DNA of 50,929 bases from an uncultured Gemmatimonadota bacterium. Lineage in GTDB: Bacteria > Gemmatimonadota > Gemmatimonadetes > Gemmatimonadales > Gemmatimonadaceae. Shown one piece after another: positions 37,070 to 45,542 of the stretch. The number at the start of each line of letters is the position of its first letter. The first letter of the stretch is position 1. The stretch spans positions 1 to 50,929 of the forward strand of contig CAMLDY010000010.1 of NCBI GenBank assembly GCA_946478895.1. Direction: 5' to 3'. Both the position numbers and the translations under genes were made by a program. The notes under the pieces were generated by a model. It worked only from the letters and a program-made list of their open reading frames with translations, was not told the DNA's origin and did no database searches.

Positions 37070-38049
37070 TGCCCGTAATGACCTACCGCGACGCGCTGAC
37101 CCAGGCGCTCCGCGAAGAGCTGCAGCGCGACGACAGCGTCTTCCTGATGGGCGAGGAGGTCGCGCAGTACAACGGCGCCTACAAAGTCTCGAAGGGATTA
37201 CTCGACGAGTTTGGCCCGATGCGCATCGTCGATACTCCGATCACTGAGCTCGGCTTCGCCGGCGTCGGCGTCGGTGCCGCGATGGTCGGCCTCCGACCAA
37301 TCGTCGAGTTCATGACCTGGAACTTTGCCCTGCTCGCGCTCGACGAGGTCGTCAATGCGGCGGCGAAGATGCTTTACATGTCGGGTGGCCAGTTCAAGAT
37401 GCCGATGGTCTTTCGCGGGCCGAACGGCGCTGCGCTGCAGCTGTCCGCACAACACTCGCAGGCATGGGAGAGCTGGCTTGCCCATATCCCCGGACTCAAG
37501 GTTCTGACGCCCGGTACGCCTGCGGACGCCAAAGGATTGCTCAAGTCTGCAATCCGCGACGACAACCCTGTCGTGTTTCTCGAGGGCGAGATGCTCTACA
37601 ACACCAAAGGCGAAGTGCCAGACGGAGAGCACATCGTTCCGATCGGTGTCGCCGAGCTCAAGCGCGAAGGAGACCACTGCTCGGTAATAACGCACGGCAA
37701 GATGGTTCTCGTCGCGATGAAGGTCGCCGACGATCTCGCCAAGGAAGGCATCAACATCGACGTCGTCGATCTGCGCACCGTGCGTCCGATGGACGTCGAA
37801 GCGATCTCGCGCTCGGTGCAGAAGACCAACCGCGCCGTCGTCCTCGAGGAAGGGTGGGAGATCTGCGGGCTGGGCTCGCAGGTCGTCGACTTCATCCAGC
37901 GCGAGTGCTTCGACGATCTCGACGCGCCGGTTCTGCGAGTGCACCAGGAAGAAGTGCCGATGCCCTACGCCAAGAACCTGGAGCGCGCCGCCAAGCCGGA
38001 CGCCGCCAAGACGGTCAAGGCGATCAGAAAAGTCATGTACCTCGACTGA
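37069..38049 (+). CDS. pdhB: Pyruvate dehydrogenase E1 component, beta subunit
   Basis: E1 beta subunit of 326 aa. MTYRDALTQALREELQRDDSVFLMGEEV, DTPITELGFAGVGVGAAM and the C-terminal transketolase domain motif VVDLRTVRPMDVEAI with VVLEEGWEICGLG are typical. It pairs with PdhA to form the alpha2beta2 E1. It starts on the last base of the pdhA stop and is 6 bp from pdhC. Confidence 0.95.
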   Translation: MPVMTYRDALTQALREELQRDDSVFLMGEEVAQYNGAYKVSKGLLDEFGPMRIVDTPITELGFAGVGVGAAMVGLRPIVEFMTWNFALLALDEVVNAAAKMLYMSGGQFKMPMVFRGPNGAALQLSAQHSQAWESWLAHIPGLKVLTPGTPADAKGLLKSAIRDDNPVVFLEGEMLYNTKGEVPDGEHIVPIGVAELKREGDHCSVITHGKMVLVAMKVADDLAKEGINIDVVDLRTVRPMDVEAISRSVQKTNRAVVLEEGWEICGLGSQVVDFIQRECFDDLDAPVLRVHQEEVPMPYAKNLERAAKPDAAKTVKAIRKVMYLD

Positions 38050-38055
38050 GCGACT

Positions 38056-39471
38056 ATGGCAACGAAAGTGGTGATGGAGGCGCTCTCGCCGACCATGGAG
38101 GAAGGCCGCCTCGTCAAGTGGAACAAGAACGAAGGCGATCAGATCAAGGCGGGCGATGTGCTCGCCGAAGTCGAGACCGACAAAGCGGTGATGGAGCTCG
38201 TCGCCCGCGGCGATGGAGTTCTCCGCAAGCGGCTGGCGAATGAGGGCGATGCATCACCCGTGGGAACTCTGCTGGCGGTGATCGCCGCACCCGACGAGAA
38301 CATCGACTCGATCGTCGGTAGCGCCGGTGCCGGTGCCCAGTCTGGTGGCGCGCAGGCCGCGCAAGCCGGCGGTGCGCCGAGCGCGACCGTTGCGACGCCG
38401 AATCAGGCTGTCGCGGAAACCAGGGAGGCGCCGGCAAAGAGTCCGGTGCCGCAAGCGCCGAGACAATCGCAGGGCGAAGCTTCGACTCCACCGCAGCAAA
38501 AAGCCGGTGGACCACCGGCAGCGCCGCCACCGCGTCCGGCGGCGCTGCGCCCACCTGCCGCTCCGTCAGCTCCAAGAGGCAATGGGGCCTCGCACCCTGC
38601 AGCCACCGATGGTCGCCGTCGTTCGTCCCCGCTCGCGCGACGCCTCGCCAACGATCGCGGCATCCAGCTCGGATCGATTCAGGGCACCGGCCCCGGTGGG
38701 CGCATCGTCAAGCGCGACATCGAGAACGCCAAAGCCGCCGGCACCGCCGCGGGAAGATCCGCCGCCGCGGAGCGCCTCGCGACCGAGGGCGATTTCAAGG
38801 ATGTGCCACTCACGCAAATCAGGAAGACAATCGCCAAGCGGCTCAGCGAATCCAACGGTCCGATCCCGACTTTTTTCCTGACCGCCGAGTTCGATGTCAC
38901 GCGCGCCGCCGAGATGCGCACCCAACTCGCTGAGATGGGCGATCAGTACAAGGCCTCGTTCAACGACATCATCATCAAGGCGGTTGCCCTGGCACTCGCC
39001 GAGCATCCCGAAGTCAACGCCCACTGGCTCGGCGACAAGATCCGGAAATTCAATCGCATTCACGTTGCCATGGCGGTCGCGGTCGAGGACGGCCTGATCA
39101 CGCCGGTGCTGTTCGACACCGATCGAATGACTCTCTGGGAAATCTCCGCCAAGGCTCGTGAGCTCGCCGGGAAAGCCCGCGAGCGCAGGCTCACCCCCGA
39201 GGAGTACACTGGCTCGACCTTCTCAGTATCCAACCTCGGCATGTTTGGGATAGACCAGTTCACGGCGATCATCAACCCGCCCGAGACGGGCATCCTCGCC
39301 ATCGGCGGTGTGGAAGAAAAGCCGGTGGTTGTCGACGGCCAACTCGAGGTTCGTCAGCGGATGCGGGTCACCATGAGCTGCGACCACCGCGCCATCGACG
39401 GCGCTACGGGCGCGAAATTCTTGCAGACCGTCAGGCGGTACATTGAGAATCCGCTCTCGCTCTTGATCTGA
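38056..39471 (+). CDS. pdhC: Pyruvate dehydrogenase E2, dihydrolipoamide acetyltransferase
   Basis: E2 core of 471 aa. A single N-terminal lipoyl domain (1-77) carries the lipoyl Lys43 in ETDKAVMEL. An Ala/Pro/Gln-rich flexible linker (about 90-190) follows. Next is an E3/E1-binding domain (SPLARRLANDRGIQLGSIQG, GPGGRIVKRDIE) and then the catalytic acyltransferase domain ending in SCDHRAIDGATGAKF, which has the active-site His and Asp. Intact. The E3 gene lpd follows after a 320-bp gap containing the inserted repeat. Confidence 0.96.
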   Translation: MATKVVMEALSPTMEEGRLVKWNKNEGDQIKAGDVLAEVETDKAVMELVARGDGVLRKRLANEGDASPVGTLLAVIAAPDENIDSIVGSAGAGAQSGGAQAAQAGGAPSATVATPNQAVAETREAPAKSPVPQAPRQSQGEASTPPQQKAGGPPAAPPPRPAALRPPAAPSAPRGNGASHPAATDGRRRSSPLARRLANDRGIQLGSIQGTGPGGRIVKRDIENAKAAGTAAGRSAAAERLATEGDFKDVPLTQIRKTIAKRLSESNGPIPTFFLTAEFDVTRAAEMRTQLAEMGDQYKASFNDIIIKAVALALAEHPEVNAHWLGDKIRKFNRIHVAMAVAVEDGLITPVLFDTDRMTLWEISAKARELAGKARERRLTPEEYTGSTFSVSNLGMFGIDQFTAIINPPETGILAIGGVEEKPVVVDGQLEVRQRMRVTMSCDHRAIDGATGAKFLQTVRRYIENPLSLLI

Positions 39472-39792
39472 GCGCGGCAGTGCCTCGGCTTCTCGCACCT
39501 GACCGCTGACGACTGGGACCCCTAGTCCCAAAGGTGGCAGGTGGGAGAGGTGCGCGGAGATGCTCTGGCAGCAGTTTTTCTACTCGCCTTCTCGCTGCGT
39601 CACGCCACTCTGGAACGCGCCGGATAAACTGACTAACTGCGCCTCCGACCATGTCTCCCACCTGCCACCTTTTGGACTACAGTGGCAGGTCTTGAATATT
39701 TCGATCAGAAGCCGAGCCAAGTCCGAACTTTCCACTAAATCCTCAGTTTCCGCCTTCCGCTAGATTTATCCCCGACCTCAATCCCGCAAGAA
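39472..39792. other. 320-bp gap in the pyruvate dehydrogenase cluster
   Basis: Contains repeat copy 2 (39511-39691) and about 100 bp of AT-richer sequence before lpd (AATATTTCGATC, CTAGATTTATCC), which may hold an lpd promoter. No terminator with a T-run and no tRNA are visible. An open frame from 39560 to 39763 lies mostly in the repeat and is not convincing as a gene. Confidence 0.5.
39511..39691. repeat. 181-bp repeat with inverted ends (MITE/REP-like), copy 2
   Basis: Second copy of the element at 33417-33596. Left end GACTGGGACCCCTAGTCCC and arm AGGTGGCAGGTGGGAGA; right end TCTCCCACCTGCCACCTTTT then GGACTACAGTGGCAGGTC. The central TTTTTCTACTCGCCTTCTCG is identical in both copies. It sits between pdhC and lpd. 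Confidence 0.82.
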
Positions 39793-41196
39793 ATGGCAAG
39801 CTATGATGTGATTTTCGTCGGCGGCGGCCCCGCCGGTTATGTTGGCGCAATCCGTTCTGCTCAGCTTGGAATGTCCGTCGCCGTCGTCGAGCGCGAAGGA
39901 CTGGGCGGCACCTGCGTCCTCTGGGGATGCATCCCCGCCAAGGCGCTCCTCGAGTCAGCGTCCCTCGCGACCCGTATCTCTCACGGCGCCGACTTCGGCG
40001 TCACCGCCGGCAATCTCAAGCTCGACTACGGCGTAGCCATGAAGCGCTCCCGCGCGGTGAGCAACCAGAACTCGAAGGGTGTCGAGTTTCTGTTCAAGAA
40101 GCACAAGATCACCTGGATCAAGGGCACCGGGAAAATCACAGGCAAGAACACCGTCGCCGTTAAAGTCGACGGAAAAGAAGAGAAGCACGACGCCAAAAAG
40201 GCGATCGTCATCTCCACCGGGTCCCGCGTCAAAGGACTGCCGCAGATCGGACTCGAGCTCAACAAATCCACCGTAATCTCGTCTGACGAGGCGCTCACCC
40301 TCGAGAAGGCGCCGAAGACCATGGCGATCGTCGGCGCCGGCGCGGTCGGCTGCGAGTTCGCCGACGTCTTCACCGCCTTCGGCACTCAAGTCACCCTGAT
40401 CGAAGCGCTGCCGGGGATCCTCCCGCTCGAGGACGCCGACTGCAGCGCCGAGCTCACCAGAAGCTTCAGGAAGCGGAAAATCGATGTCCTCGCCGCCGCG
40501 AAAATCGGCGATGTCAAGGTCGGCAAGAATTCCGTCAGCATGAGCGTCGAGGTCGGCGGCAAGAAGCAGAACCTCGAGGTCGAGAAAGTTCTCGTCGCCG
40601 CCGGACGCGCGCCCAACATCGATGACATCGGCATCAGGGAGATGGGAATCCAGCTCACCGAGCGCGGCTTCATCAGGATCAATGAGCGGATGGAGACTTC
40701 CGTCAAAGGCATCTACGCCATCGGCGACGTCGCTGGACCACCGATGCTCGCCCACAAGGGCGAGCGCGAAGGAATCGTCTTCGCCGAATTTCTCACTGGT
40801 CAGAAGCACGTCCACCCGGTGAACTACGGCAACATCCCCAACGCAACGTACTGCCACCCCGAAGTCGCGTCGATCGGCATGACTGAAGCCCAGGTCAAGG
40901 AAAAGAAGATCGACTACAAGGTCGGGAAGTTTCCCTTCTCCGCGAACGGCCGGGCGCGCACGTCCGGCGAGACCGAAGGATTCGTCAAGATCATTCGCGA
41001 CACCAGGTACGGCGAGATTTTGGGCGCCCACATCATCGGCGCGCACGCAACCGAGATCATCCACGAGCTCGCCGTCGCGCGAGAGAACGAATTCACCGTC
41101 GAGGAAGTCGATCTCGCGATCCACGCCCACCCGACGTTGTCCGAAGCGATTGCCGAGGCGACCCTCGATTCGATGGGCAAGGTCATTCACATCTAA
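39793..41196 (+). CDS. lpd: Dihydrolipoamide dehydrogenase (E3)
   Basis: FAD/NAD disulfide oxidoreductase of 467 aa (EC 1.8.1.4) reoxidising lipoamide of E2 and GcvH. FAD motif GGGPAGYVGAIRSAQLG; redox disulfide GGTCVLWGCIPAKALLE (Cys45/Cys50 region, with Leu-Trp between the cysteines where Leu-Asn is commoner); NAD motif VGAGAVGCEFADVF; second FAD motif GIYAIGDVAGPPMLAH; C-terminal catalytic HAHPTLSEAIAEA. Complete. It can serve both the pyruvate dehydrogenase and glycine cleavage systems. Confidence 0.96.
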   Translation: MASYDVIFVGGGPAGYVGAIRSAQLGMSVAVVEREGLGGTCVLWGCIPAKALLESASLATRISHGADFGVTAGNLKLDYGVAMKRSRAVSNQNSKGVEFLFKKHKITWIKGTGKITGKNTVAVKVDGKEEKHDAKKAIVISTGSRVKGLPQIGLELNKSTVISSDEALTLEKAPKTMAIVGAGAVGCEFADVFTAFGTQVTLIEALPGILPLEDADCSAELTRSFRKRKIDVLAAAKIGDVKVGKNSVSMSVEVGGKKQNLEVEKVLVAAGRAPNIDDIGIREMGIQLTERGFIRINERMETSVKGIYAIGDVAGPPMLAHKGEREGIVFAEFLTGQKHVHPVNYGNIPNATYCHPEVASIGMTEAQVKEKKIDYKVGKFPFSANGRARTSGETEGFVKIIRDTRYGEILGAHIIGAHATEIIHELAVARENEFTVEEVDLAIHAHPTLSEAIAEATLDSMGKVIHI

Positions 41197-41211
41197 TGCG
41201 GATGGCGCGGG

Positions 41212-41904
41212 GTGGCTGATCGGGAGCTATGGGCGGTCGCGCTCGGCAGGATGGGCTACGCCGAGGCCCTCGAGCTGCAGCGCAACATCGCCCGCGACAG
41301 AATCTCCGGCGCCATCCCGCAGGACGTGCTGCTGCTCGTCGAGCACCCCAGCGTCGTCACCCTTGGCCGCGCGGCCAAGGAGAAGCACCTGGTCGCGTCG
41401 CCGGAATTTCTGCGGAGCAAGGGAGTCGAAGTTTTCGAGGTCGAGCGCGGCGGGGACGTCACCTATCACGGCCCCGGCCAATTGGTCGGATATCCGATCA
41501 TCGACCTCAAGCGGCACCGCCTCGACCTGCACTGGTATCTGCGCAAGATCGAAGAAGCGTTGATCAATGCGCTGGCGGAATACGGAATCCCCGCCGAGCG
41601 AAATACTGCCTACACGGGAGTGTGGACGCGCGGGAGGAAAATTGCTTCGATCGGCGTGCACGCCCGCGATTGGGTTACGTGGCACGGCTTCGCGCTCAAC
41701 GTCACGACGGATCTGAGCTTCTTCGATCTCATCGTGCCGTGCGGAATCGATGGAGTGGTGATGACCTCGATCGCCAGGGAGATCGGCGTCGCCGAAGTGC
41801 CGATTCAGGACGTTCGCGACCGCGTCACGGCCGAGTTCGCCACCGCCTTCGATCTCACCGCCGTCGTCACTCCGCGCTCGGCGCTGCTCGAAACCGTGGC
41901 GTGA
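41212..41904 (+). CDS. lipB: Octanoyltransferase LipB
   Basis: Octanoyl-ACP:protein transferase of 230 aa (EC 2.3.1.181), making the octanoyl-protein substrate of LipA. ERGGDVTYHGPGQLVGYPI is the LipB signature; Lys143 in RGRKIASIGVHA and Cys177 in VPCGIDGV are the catalytic pair. The start is GTG at 41212, 15 bp after lpd. The stop overlaps the helicase start (GTGA). Confidence 0.95.
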   Translation: MADRELWAVALGRMGYAEALELQRNIARDRISGAIPQDVLLLVEHPSVVTLGRAAKEKHLVASPEFLRSKGVEVFEVERGGDVTYHGPGQLVGYPIIDLKRHRLDLHWYLRKIEEALINALAEYGIPAERNTAYTGVWTRGRKIASIGVHARDWVTWHGFALNVTTDLSFFDLIVPCGIDGVVMTSIAREIGVAEVPIQDVRDRVTAEFATAFDLTAVVTPRSALLETVA

Positions 41905-43976
41905 CCGATACGCTCAAGGTCTATCCCCCGCGCCCGCGGGTGGAAACGCCGGGAACGCCGCGCGATTTCTCGTCTGAGCTCAATCCGGAGCAAGCGGCAG
42001 CGGCGACGCATGGTGATGGTCCGCTCCTCATCATCGCCGGCGCGGGAACGGGTAAGACTCGAACGCTCGTCTATAGGGTCGCGCACCTCATCGAGCGCGG
42101 TGTCGCCGCCGAGCGCATTCTGCTTCTGACTTTCACGCGGCGCGCCGCGCAGGAGATGCTGTCGCGCGCCGAGCGGCTGGTCGGCAGCAACAGCAAGCGG
42201 GTGCACGGCGGGACTTTTCACGCCACCGCCCATAGGCTGCTTCGGCGCTACGGTCAGGCGGCGGGGTTGCCGAAAGATTTCACGATCATGGATCAGGGCG
42301 ATGCCGCCGATCTGATGCAGCTCTCCCGCGCGCAGCTCGGTTACGCCGCGAAGTCAAAGCGGTTCCCGAAGAAGGAAACGCTCCAGTATGTGTACTCGCG
42401 GCACATCAACACCGGCATCTCGATCGAAGACATCATCCGCGACGACTATCCCCAGTTCATCGACTACATCGAGGATTTCGGGAAGATTTACGCGGACTAC
42501 ACCCGCCGGAAACAGGAGAGAAACCTCGTCGACTACGACGATCTGCTGCTGTTCTGGGCGCTCCTGCTCGAGGCATCACCCGAGCTGGGCAAGAAGATCT
42601 CCGGACTCTACGACCACATCCTGGTCGATGAGTATCAGGATACCAACGTGCTGCAGGCGCGGATTCTGGCGGGGATGTGCAAGGCGCACCGCAATCTCAC
42701 CGTCGTCGGCGACGACGCGCAGAGCATTTACTCTTTCCGCGGTGCCAACTTCCGCAACATCCTCGACTTCCCGAAGCAGTTTCCGGGCGCGACCGTCGTC
42801 GCGCTCGAACAGAACTATCGCTCGACCCAACCGATTCTTTCGGTCACCAATTCCGTGATCTCGCGGGCGGCGGAGCGTTTCACCAAGAACCTCTGGACCC
42901 AGCGCATCGGGGGCGAACAGCCGTGGCTCGTCGCCGCGCGCGACGAGCAGCAACAGACCCAGTTCGTCGTCGATCGAATTCTCGAGCTCCACGAAGAGGG
43001 CACCCGGCTCAGTGAGATCGCGGTGTTGTTCCGCGCCGGCTACATGTCGGCCGATCTCGAGATCGAGCTGACCAACCGGAAGATCCCGTTCGAGAAATGG
43101 GGCGGCCTCAAGTTCCTCGAGGCGGCGCACGTGAAGGATGTCCTCGCATTCCTCCGCATCCTCGAGAACCCGCGCGACGAGGTGAGCTGGTACAGGTTGC
43201 TGTTGTTGCTGCCCGGAATCGGCGATGCGACGGCTCGTGCCGCGATCGACGCGATGGCGGCCGCGGCGTGGGAATCCACCGCGTTCGGCCGGTACAATCC
43301 GCCTCCGCGAGCGAAAGCGGCCCACGCTGCGCTCGTCAACCTCCTCGACGGACTGCGCTCGGGCCCGCCGCAGGATCAGGCCCAGGTCGCGGCAGATATC
43401 GCGCGGGTACGACTTCTATACGATAACATCCTGCGCGAGCGCTACGACCGGGTCGAGCCGCGGCTGGCGGATCTCGACCAGCTGCAGATCATCGCCGCCG
43501 GTTACCCCGATCGCGCGACCTTTCTTTCCGCTCTGGCGCTGGAGCCGCCACAGGCGACGCAGGATCTCGCCGGTGGCAGCAAGGAAGAAGACGATTGCCT
43601 CGTCCTCAGCACCGCGCACTCGGCCAAGGGCAAGGAGTGGGATGCGGTGTTCGTGATCTGGGCGGTGGATGGCTGGTTCCCTTCGGCGCGCTGCCTCAAT
43701 AACGACGAGGAGACCGAGGAGGAGCGGCGATTGATGTATGTCGCATTGACTCGCGCGCGGAACCACCTCAGCGTGACCTATCCGCTCAATGCCTACTCGA
43801 CGCGGCGCAGCGCAAACTATTCCCTCGACCAGCTATGTCGCTTCATCGACCGCGGCGTGCGCGATCAGATGCAGCGGGTAGCCCTCTCCACCGATCGCGG
43901 TCCCGCCGCCGTCGAAGAAGTGAGGAAGGAGCCGCTCCTCGACCTGCGCGCACTCCTGCGCGGCCGATTCAGCTAA
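41901..43976 (+). CDS. UvrD/PcrA/Rep-family superfamily 1 DNA helicase
   Basis: 3'-5' SF1A helicase of 691 aa from the GTG at 41901 (GTGA overlap with lipB). The frame continues upstream through lipB but only as a shadow. Motifs in order: Q-like LNPEQAAAA, I AGAGTGKT (46-53), Ia TFTRRAAQEM, II LVDEYQDTN, III GDDAQSIYSFRGA, IV LEQNYRST, V LSTAHSAKGKEWDAVFVI, VI RRLMYVALTRARNHL. The C-terminal extension is short, lacking the long tail of UvrD. Repair or replication-fork role by family; the exact ortholog is unresolved. Confidence 0.92.
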   Translation: MTDTLKVYPPRPRVETPGTPRDFSSELNPEQAAAATHGDGPLLIIAGAGTGKTRTLVYRVAHLIERGVAAERILLLTFTRRAAQEMLSRAERLVGSNSKRVHGGTFHATAHRLLRRYGQAAGLPKDFTIMDQGDAADLMQLSRAQLGYAAKSKRFPKKETLQYVYSRHINTGISIEDIIRDDYPQFIDYIEDFGKIYADYTRRKQERNLVDYDDLLLFWALLLEASPELGKKISGLYDHILVDEYQDTNVLQARILAGMCKAHRNLTVVGDDAQSIYSFRGANFRNILDFPKQFPGATVVALEQNYRSTQPILSVTNSVISRAAERFTKNLWTQRIGGEQPWLVAARDEQQQTQFVVDRILELHEEGTRLSEIAVLFRAGYMSADLEIELTNRKIPFEKWGGLKFLEAAHVKDVLAFLRILENPRDEVSWYRLLLLLPGIGDATARAAIDAMAAAAWESTAFGRYNPPPRAKAAHAALVNLLDGLRSGPPQDQAQVAADIARVRLLYDNILRERYDRVEPRLADLDQLQIIAAGYPDRATFLSALALEPPQATQDLAGGSKEEDDCLVLSTAHSAKGKEWDAVFVIWAVDGWFPSARCLNNDEETEEERRLMYVALTRARNHLSVTYPLNAYSTRRSANYSLDQLCRFIDRGVRDQMQRVALSTDRGPAAVEEVRKEPLLDLRALLRGRFS

Positions 43977-43977
43977 G

Positions 43978-44009
43978 AAAAAACGGGGGCGCCATCGCTG
44001 ACGCCCCCG
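43978..44009 (-). terminator. Rho-independent terminator of the susCD genes
   Basis: Perfect 8-bp GC stem (CGGGGGCG / CGCCCCCG, 43984-43991 and 44002-44009) with a 10-base loop. Read on minus, the stem is followed by TTTTTT. It lies 30 bp after the SusD stop and directly after the convergent helicase gene. On plus there is no T-run. Confidence 0.85.
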
Positions 44010-44039
44010 CTGACTTTCGGAATCAACTTCAGCCGATTG

Positions 44040-45524
44040 CTAGGCCGAGGTCGTGTTGCAGGCCGAACGGTCGAAGTTCGGGTTGTTCCCTTCGTTGAAC
44101 GGGACCGGATAGGCTACGTCCGTCCCGAAATTCGAGCCCGCCGCGCGGAAGTACGGACCGCTCGGAAAGACACTGGTCTGCGGCAGACCGTAGTTCCGAA
44201 TCAGCCGCCGCAGGTCGCCCTGACGGTGTCCGGTCGCGTAGAGCCAGAACGCGCGCTCCCGGAACAGCAGATCGCGTCTGGCATCAGGGGTCACCGGATC
44301 GACGAGCGGCGCGAGAGAGGCAGCGCCGGAGGTCGGCGGCGGGAATACCTGGATCTGCTCTGGGTAAAGAAGTGGCAACAGCGACGCAACCTGAGATCTC
44401 AGCGAGTTGAGCTTCGCGATCATGGTCGCGCCATCACCACGCTGCATCGCGGCCTCGGCTTCGATCAGCCGCGCCTCGACGCCCGACGCCAGCGGCACGT
44501 CAGAAGTGAACGCCGGGTAATTGAGCAGCCTGTAGCAAACGATGGACCTGGTGAAGCACGCGCCTTTCAGCTCGTAAGGAATCCGGGGATCCTGCGCCGT
44601 GCGGTAGTTGAGACCTTCGGCGGTCGCGTTGGTCGTCGCGGTGTTGTTATCCGGACGAAGCGCTGCGCCGGTGGACGTCGTCCCACCTTCCAGATTGGAG
44701 ATCGTGTAACGACCGTTATCCATCAGTGCAGAGATGGAATTGTTCTGCGCCGATGTGTTGGTCGAGTGCTCGATGAGATAGACGAAGCTCGTGCCGACGC
44801 CCGATACCGCGGCCTCTGCCTGGTCGTACTGACCGAGGTTGAGCAGCGCCCTCGCCTTTCCAACCATCGCCAGCTCGTTCGACGGATCAGAGGCGAGCGC
44901 TGCATCAAACGCGACGATCGCGGAATCGTTCATCTGCGCCGTCGTTTGCGCGCTGCCGTACTGAATTGCGCTGGGATCGATGTCGCCCTCGGCAGGCACG
45001 TTGCTGAATGGGACGCCACCGCACCAGCCTTCGCTGAGCGTTACGTAGGTGTAGCCAAGCGCGCTCTGGAGATCCGCCCTGAAAGTGTCCGGGTCGTCCA
45101 GATCCGTCTCGAACTTGTCCACCGCCGCCAGCGCTCTTAGCGCGAGCATTCGTGCCTGCTCGAGCCGCGAGAACGCGGCGTCTGAGATGTTGCCGAGCTG
45201 TGGCGGCTGCAAAGTTCTGCGATCCGCCGCAAAACGCGTCGTGAACGAGTCACCCCAGGCGAATTCGTCCGTTATGACGCCCGACGCCGACAGGAACGCG
45301 TCGTCGCCGAGGCCGCTGTAGCCGGCCTCGAACTGACGAACCGCGCCGTTTACCAGCGCCGGCACCGCGGCGGCTGTCGCCGTTGCCTGCGGCGAGAGCT
45401 GCGCCGGGTCTTCGACCTTTACCAGCTTATCCGTGTCGCACGCCACGAGCGAGCTCGCGCATACTCCAGCGAATAGCAGTCGGGAAAGAGCCCGTGAGCT
45501 CGTCCCGCGTAGTATATGATTCAT
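44040..45524 (-). CDS. SusD/RagB-like outer-membrane nutrient-binding lipoprotein
   Basis: Surface lipoprotein of 494 aa. A signal peptide ends in a lipobox-like SSLVAC, so Cys is lipidated. The helical TPR-type SusD fold shows SRLEQARMLALRALAAVDKF, ELAMVGKARALLNLGQYDQAEAA and a C-terminal ARRDLLFRERAFWLYATGHRQGDLRR, the last being typical of SusD/RagB. It caps the TonB-dependent channel encoded 18 bp upstream. The ligand (glycan or peptide) is unknown and no glycosidase is next door. Confidence 0.85.
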   Translation of the reverse strand: MNHILRGTSSRALSRLLFAGVCASSLVACDTDKLVKVEDPAQLSPQATATAAAVPALVNGAVRQFEAGYSGLGDDAFLSASGVITDEFAWGDSFTTRFAADRRTLQPPQLGNISDAAFSRLEQARMLALRALAAVDKFETDLDDPDTFRADLQSALGYTYVTLSEGWCGGVPFSNVPAEGDIDPSAIQYGSAQTTAQMNDSAIVAFDAALASDPSNELAMVGKARALLNLGQYDQAEAAVSGVGTSFVYLIEHSTNTSAQNNSISALMDNGRYTISNLEGGTTSTGAALRPDNNTATTNATAEGLNYRTAQDPRIPYELKGACFTRSIVCYRLLNYPAFTSDVPLASGVEARLIEAEAAMQRGDGATMIAKLNSLRSQVASLLPLLYPEQIQVFPPPTSGAASLAPLVDPVTPDARRDLLFRERAFWLYATGHRQGDLRRLIRNYGLPQTSVFPSGPYFRAAGSNFGTDVAYPVPFNEGNNPNFDRSACNTTSA

Positions 45525-45542
45525 TAGTGTCCCTTCAGCGGT

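Noticed and set aside
39560..39763. 67-codon frame inside repeat copy 2
   Set aside because: Most of it lies in the repeat, the matching frame in copy 1 diverges and stops early, and no ribosome site or family is seen.
41229..41900. 224-codon N-terminal extension of the UvrD-like helicase
   Set aside because: It overlaps lipB in another frame and has no helicase content; the GTG at 41901 gives a normal N-terminus.
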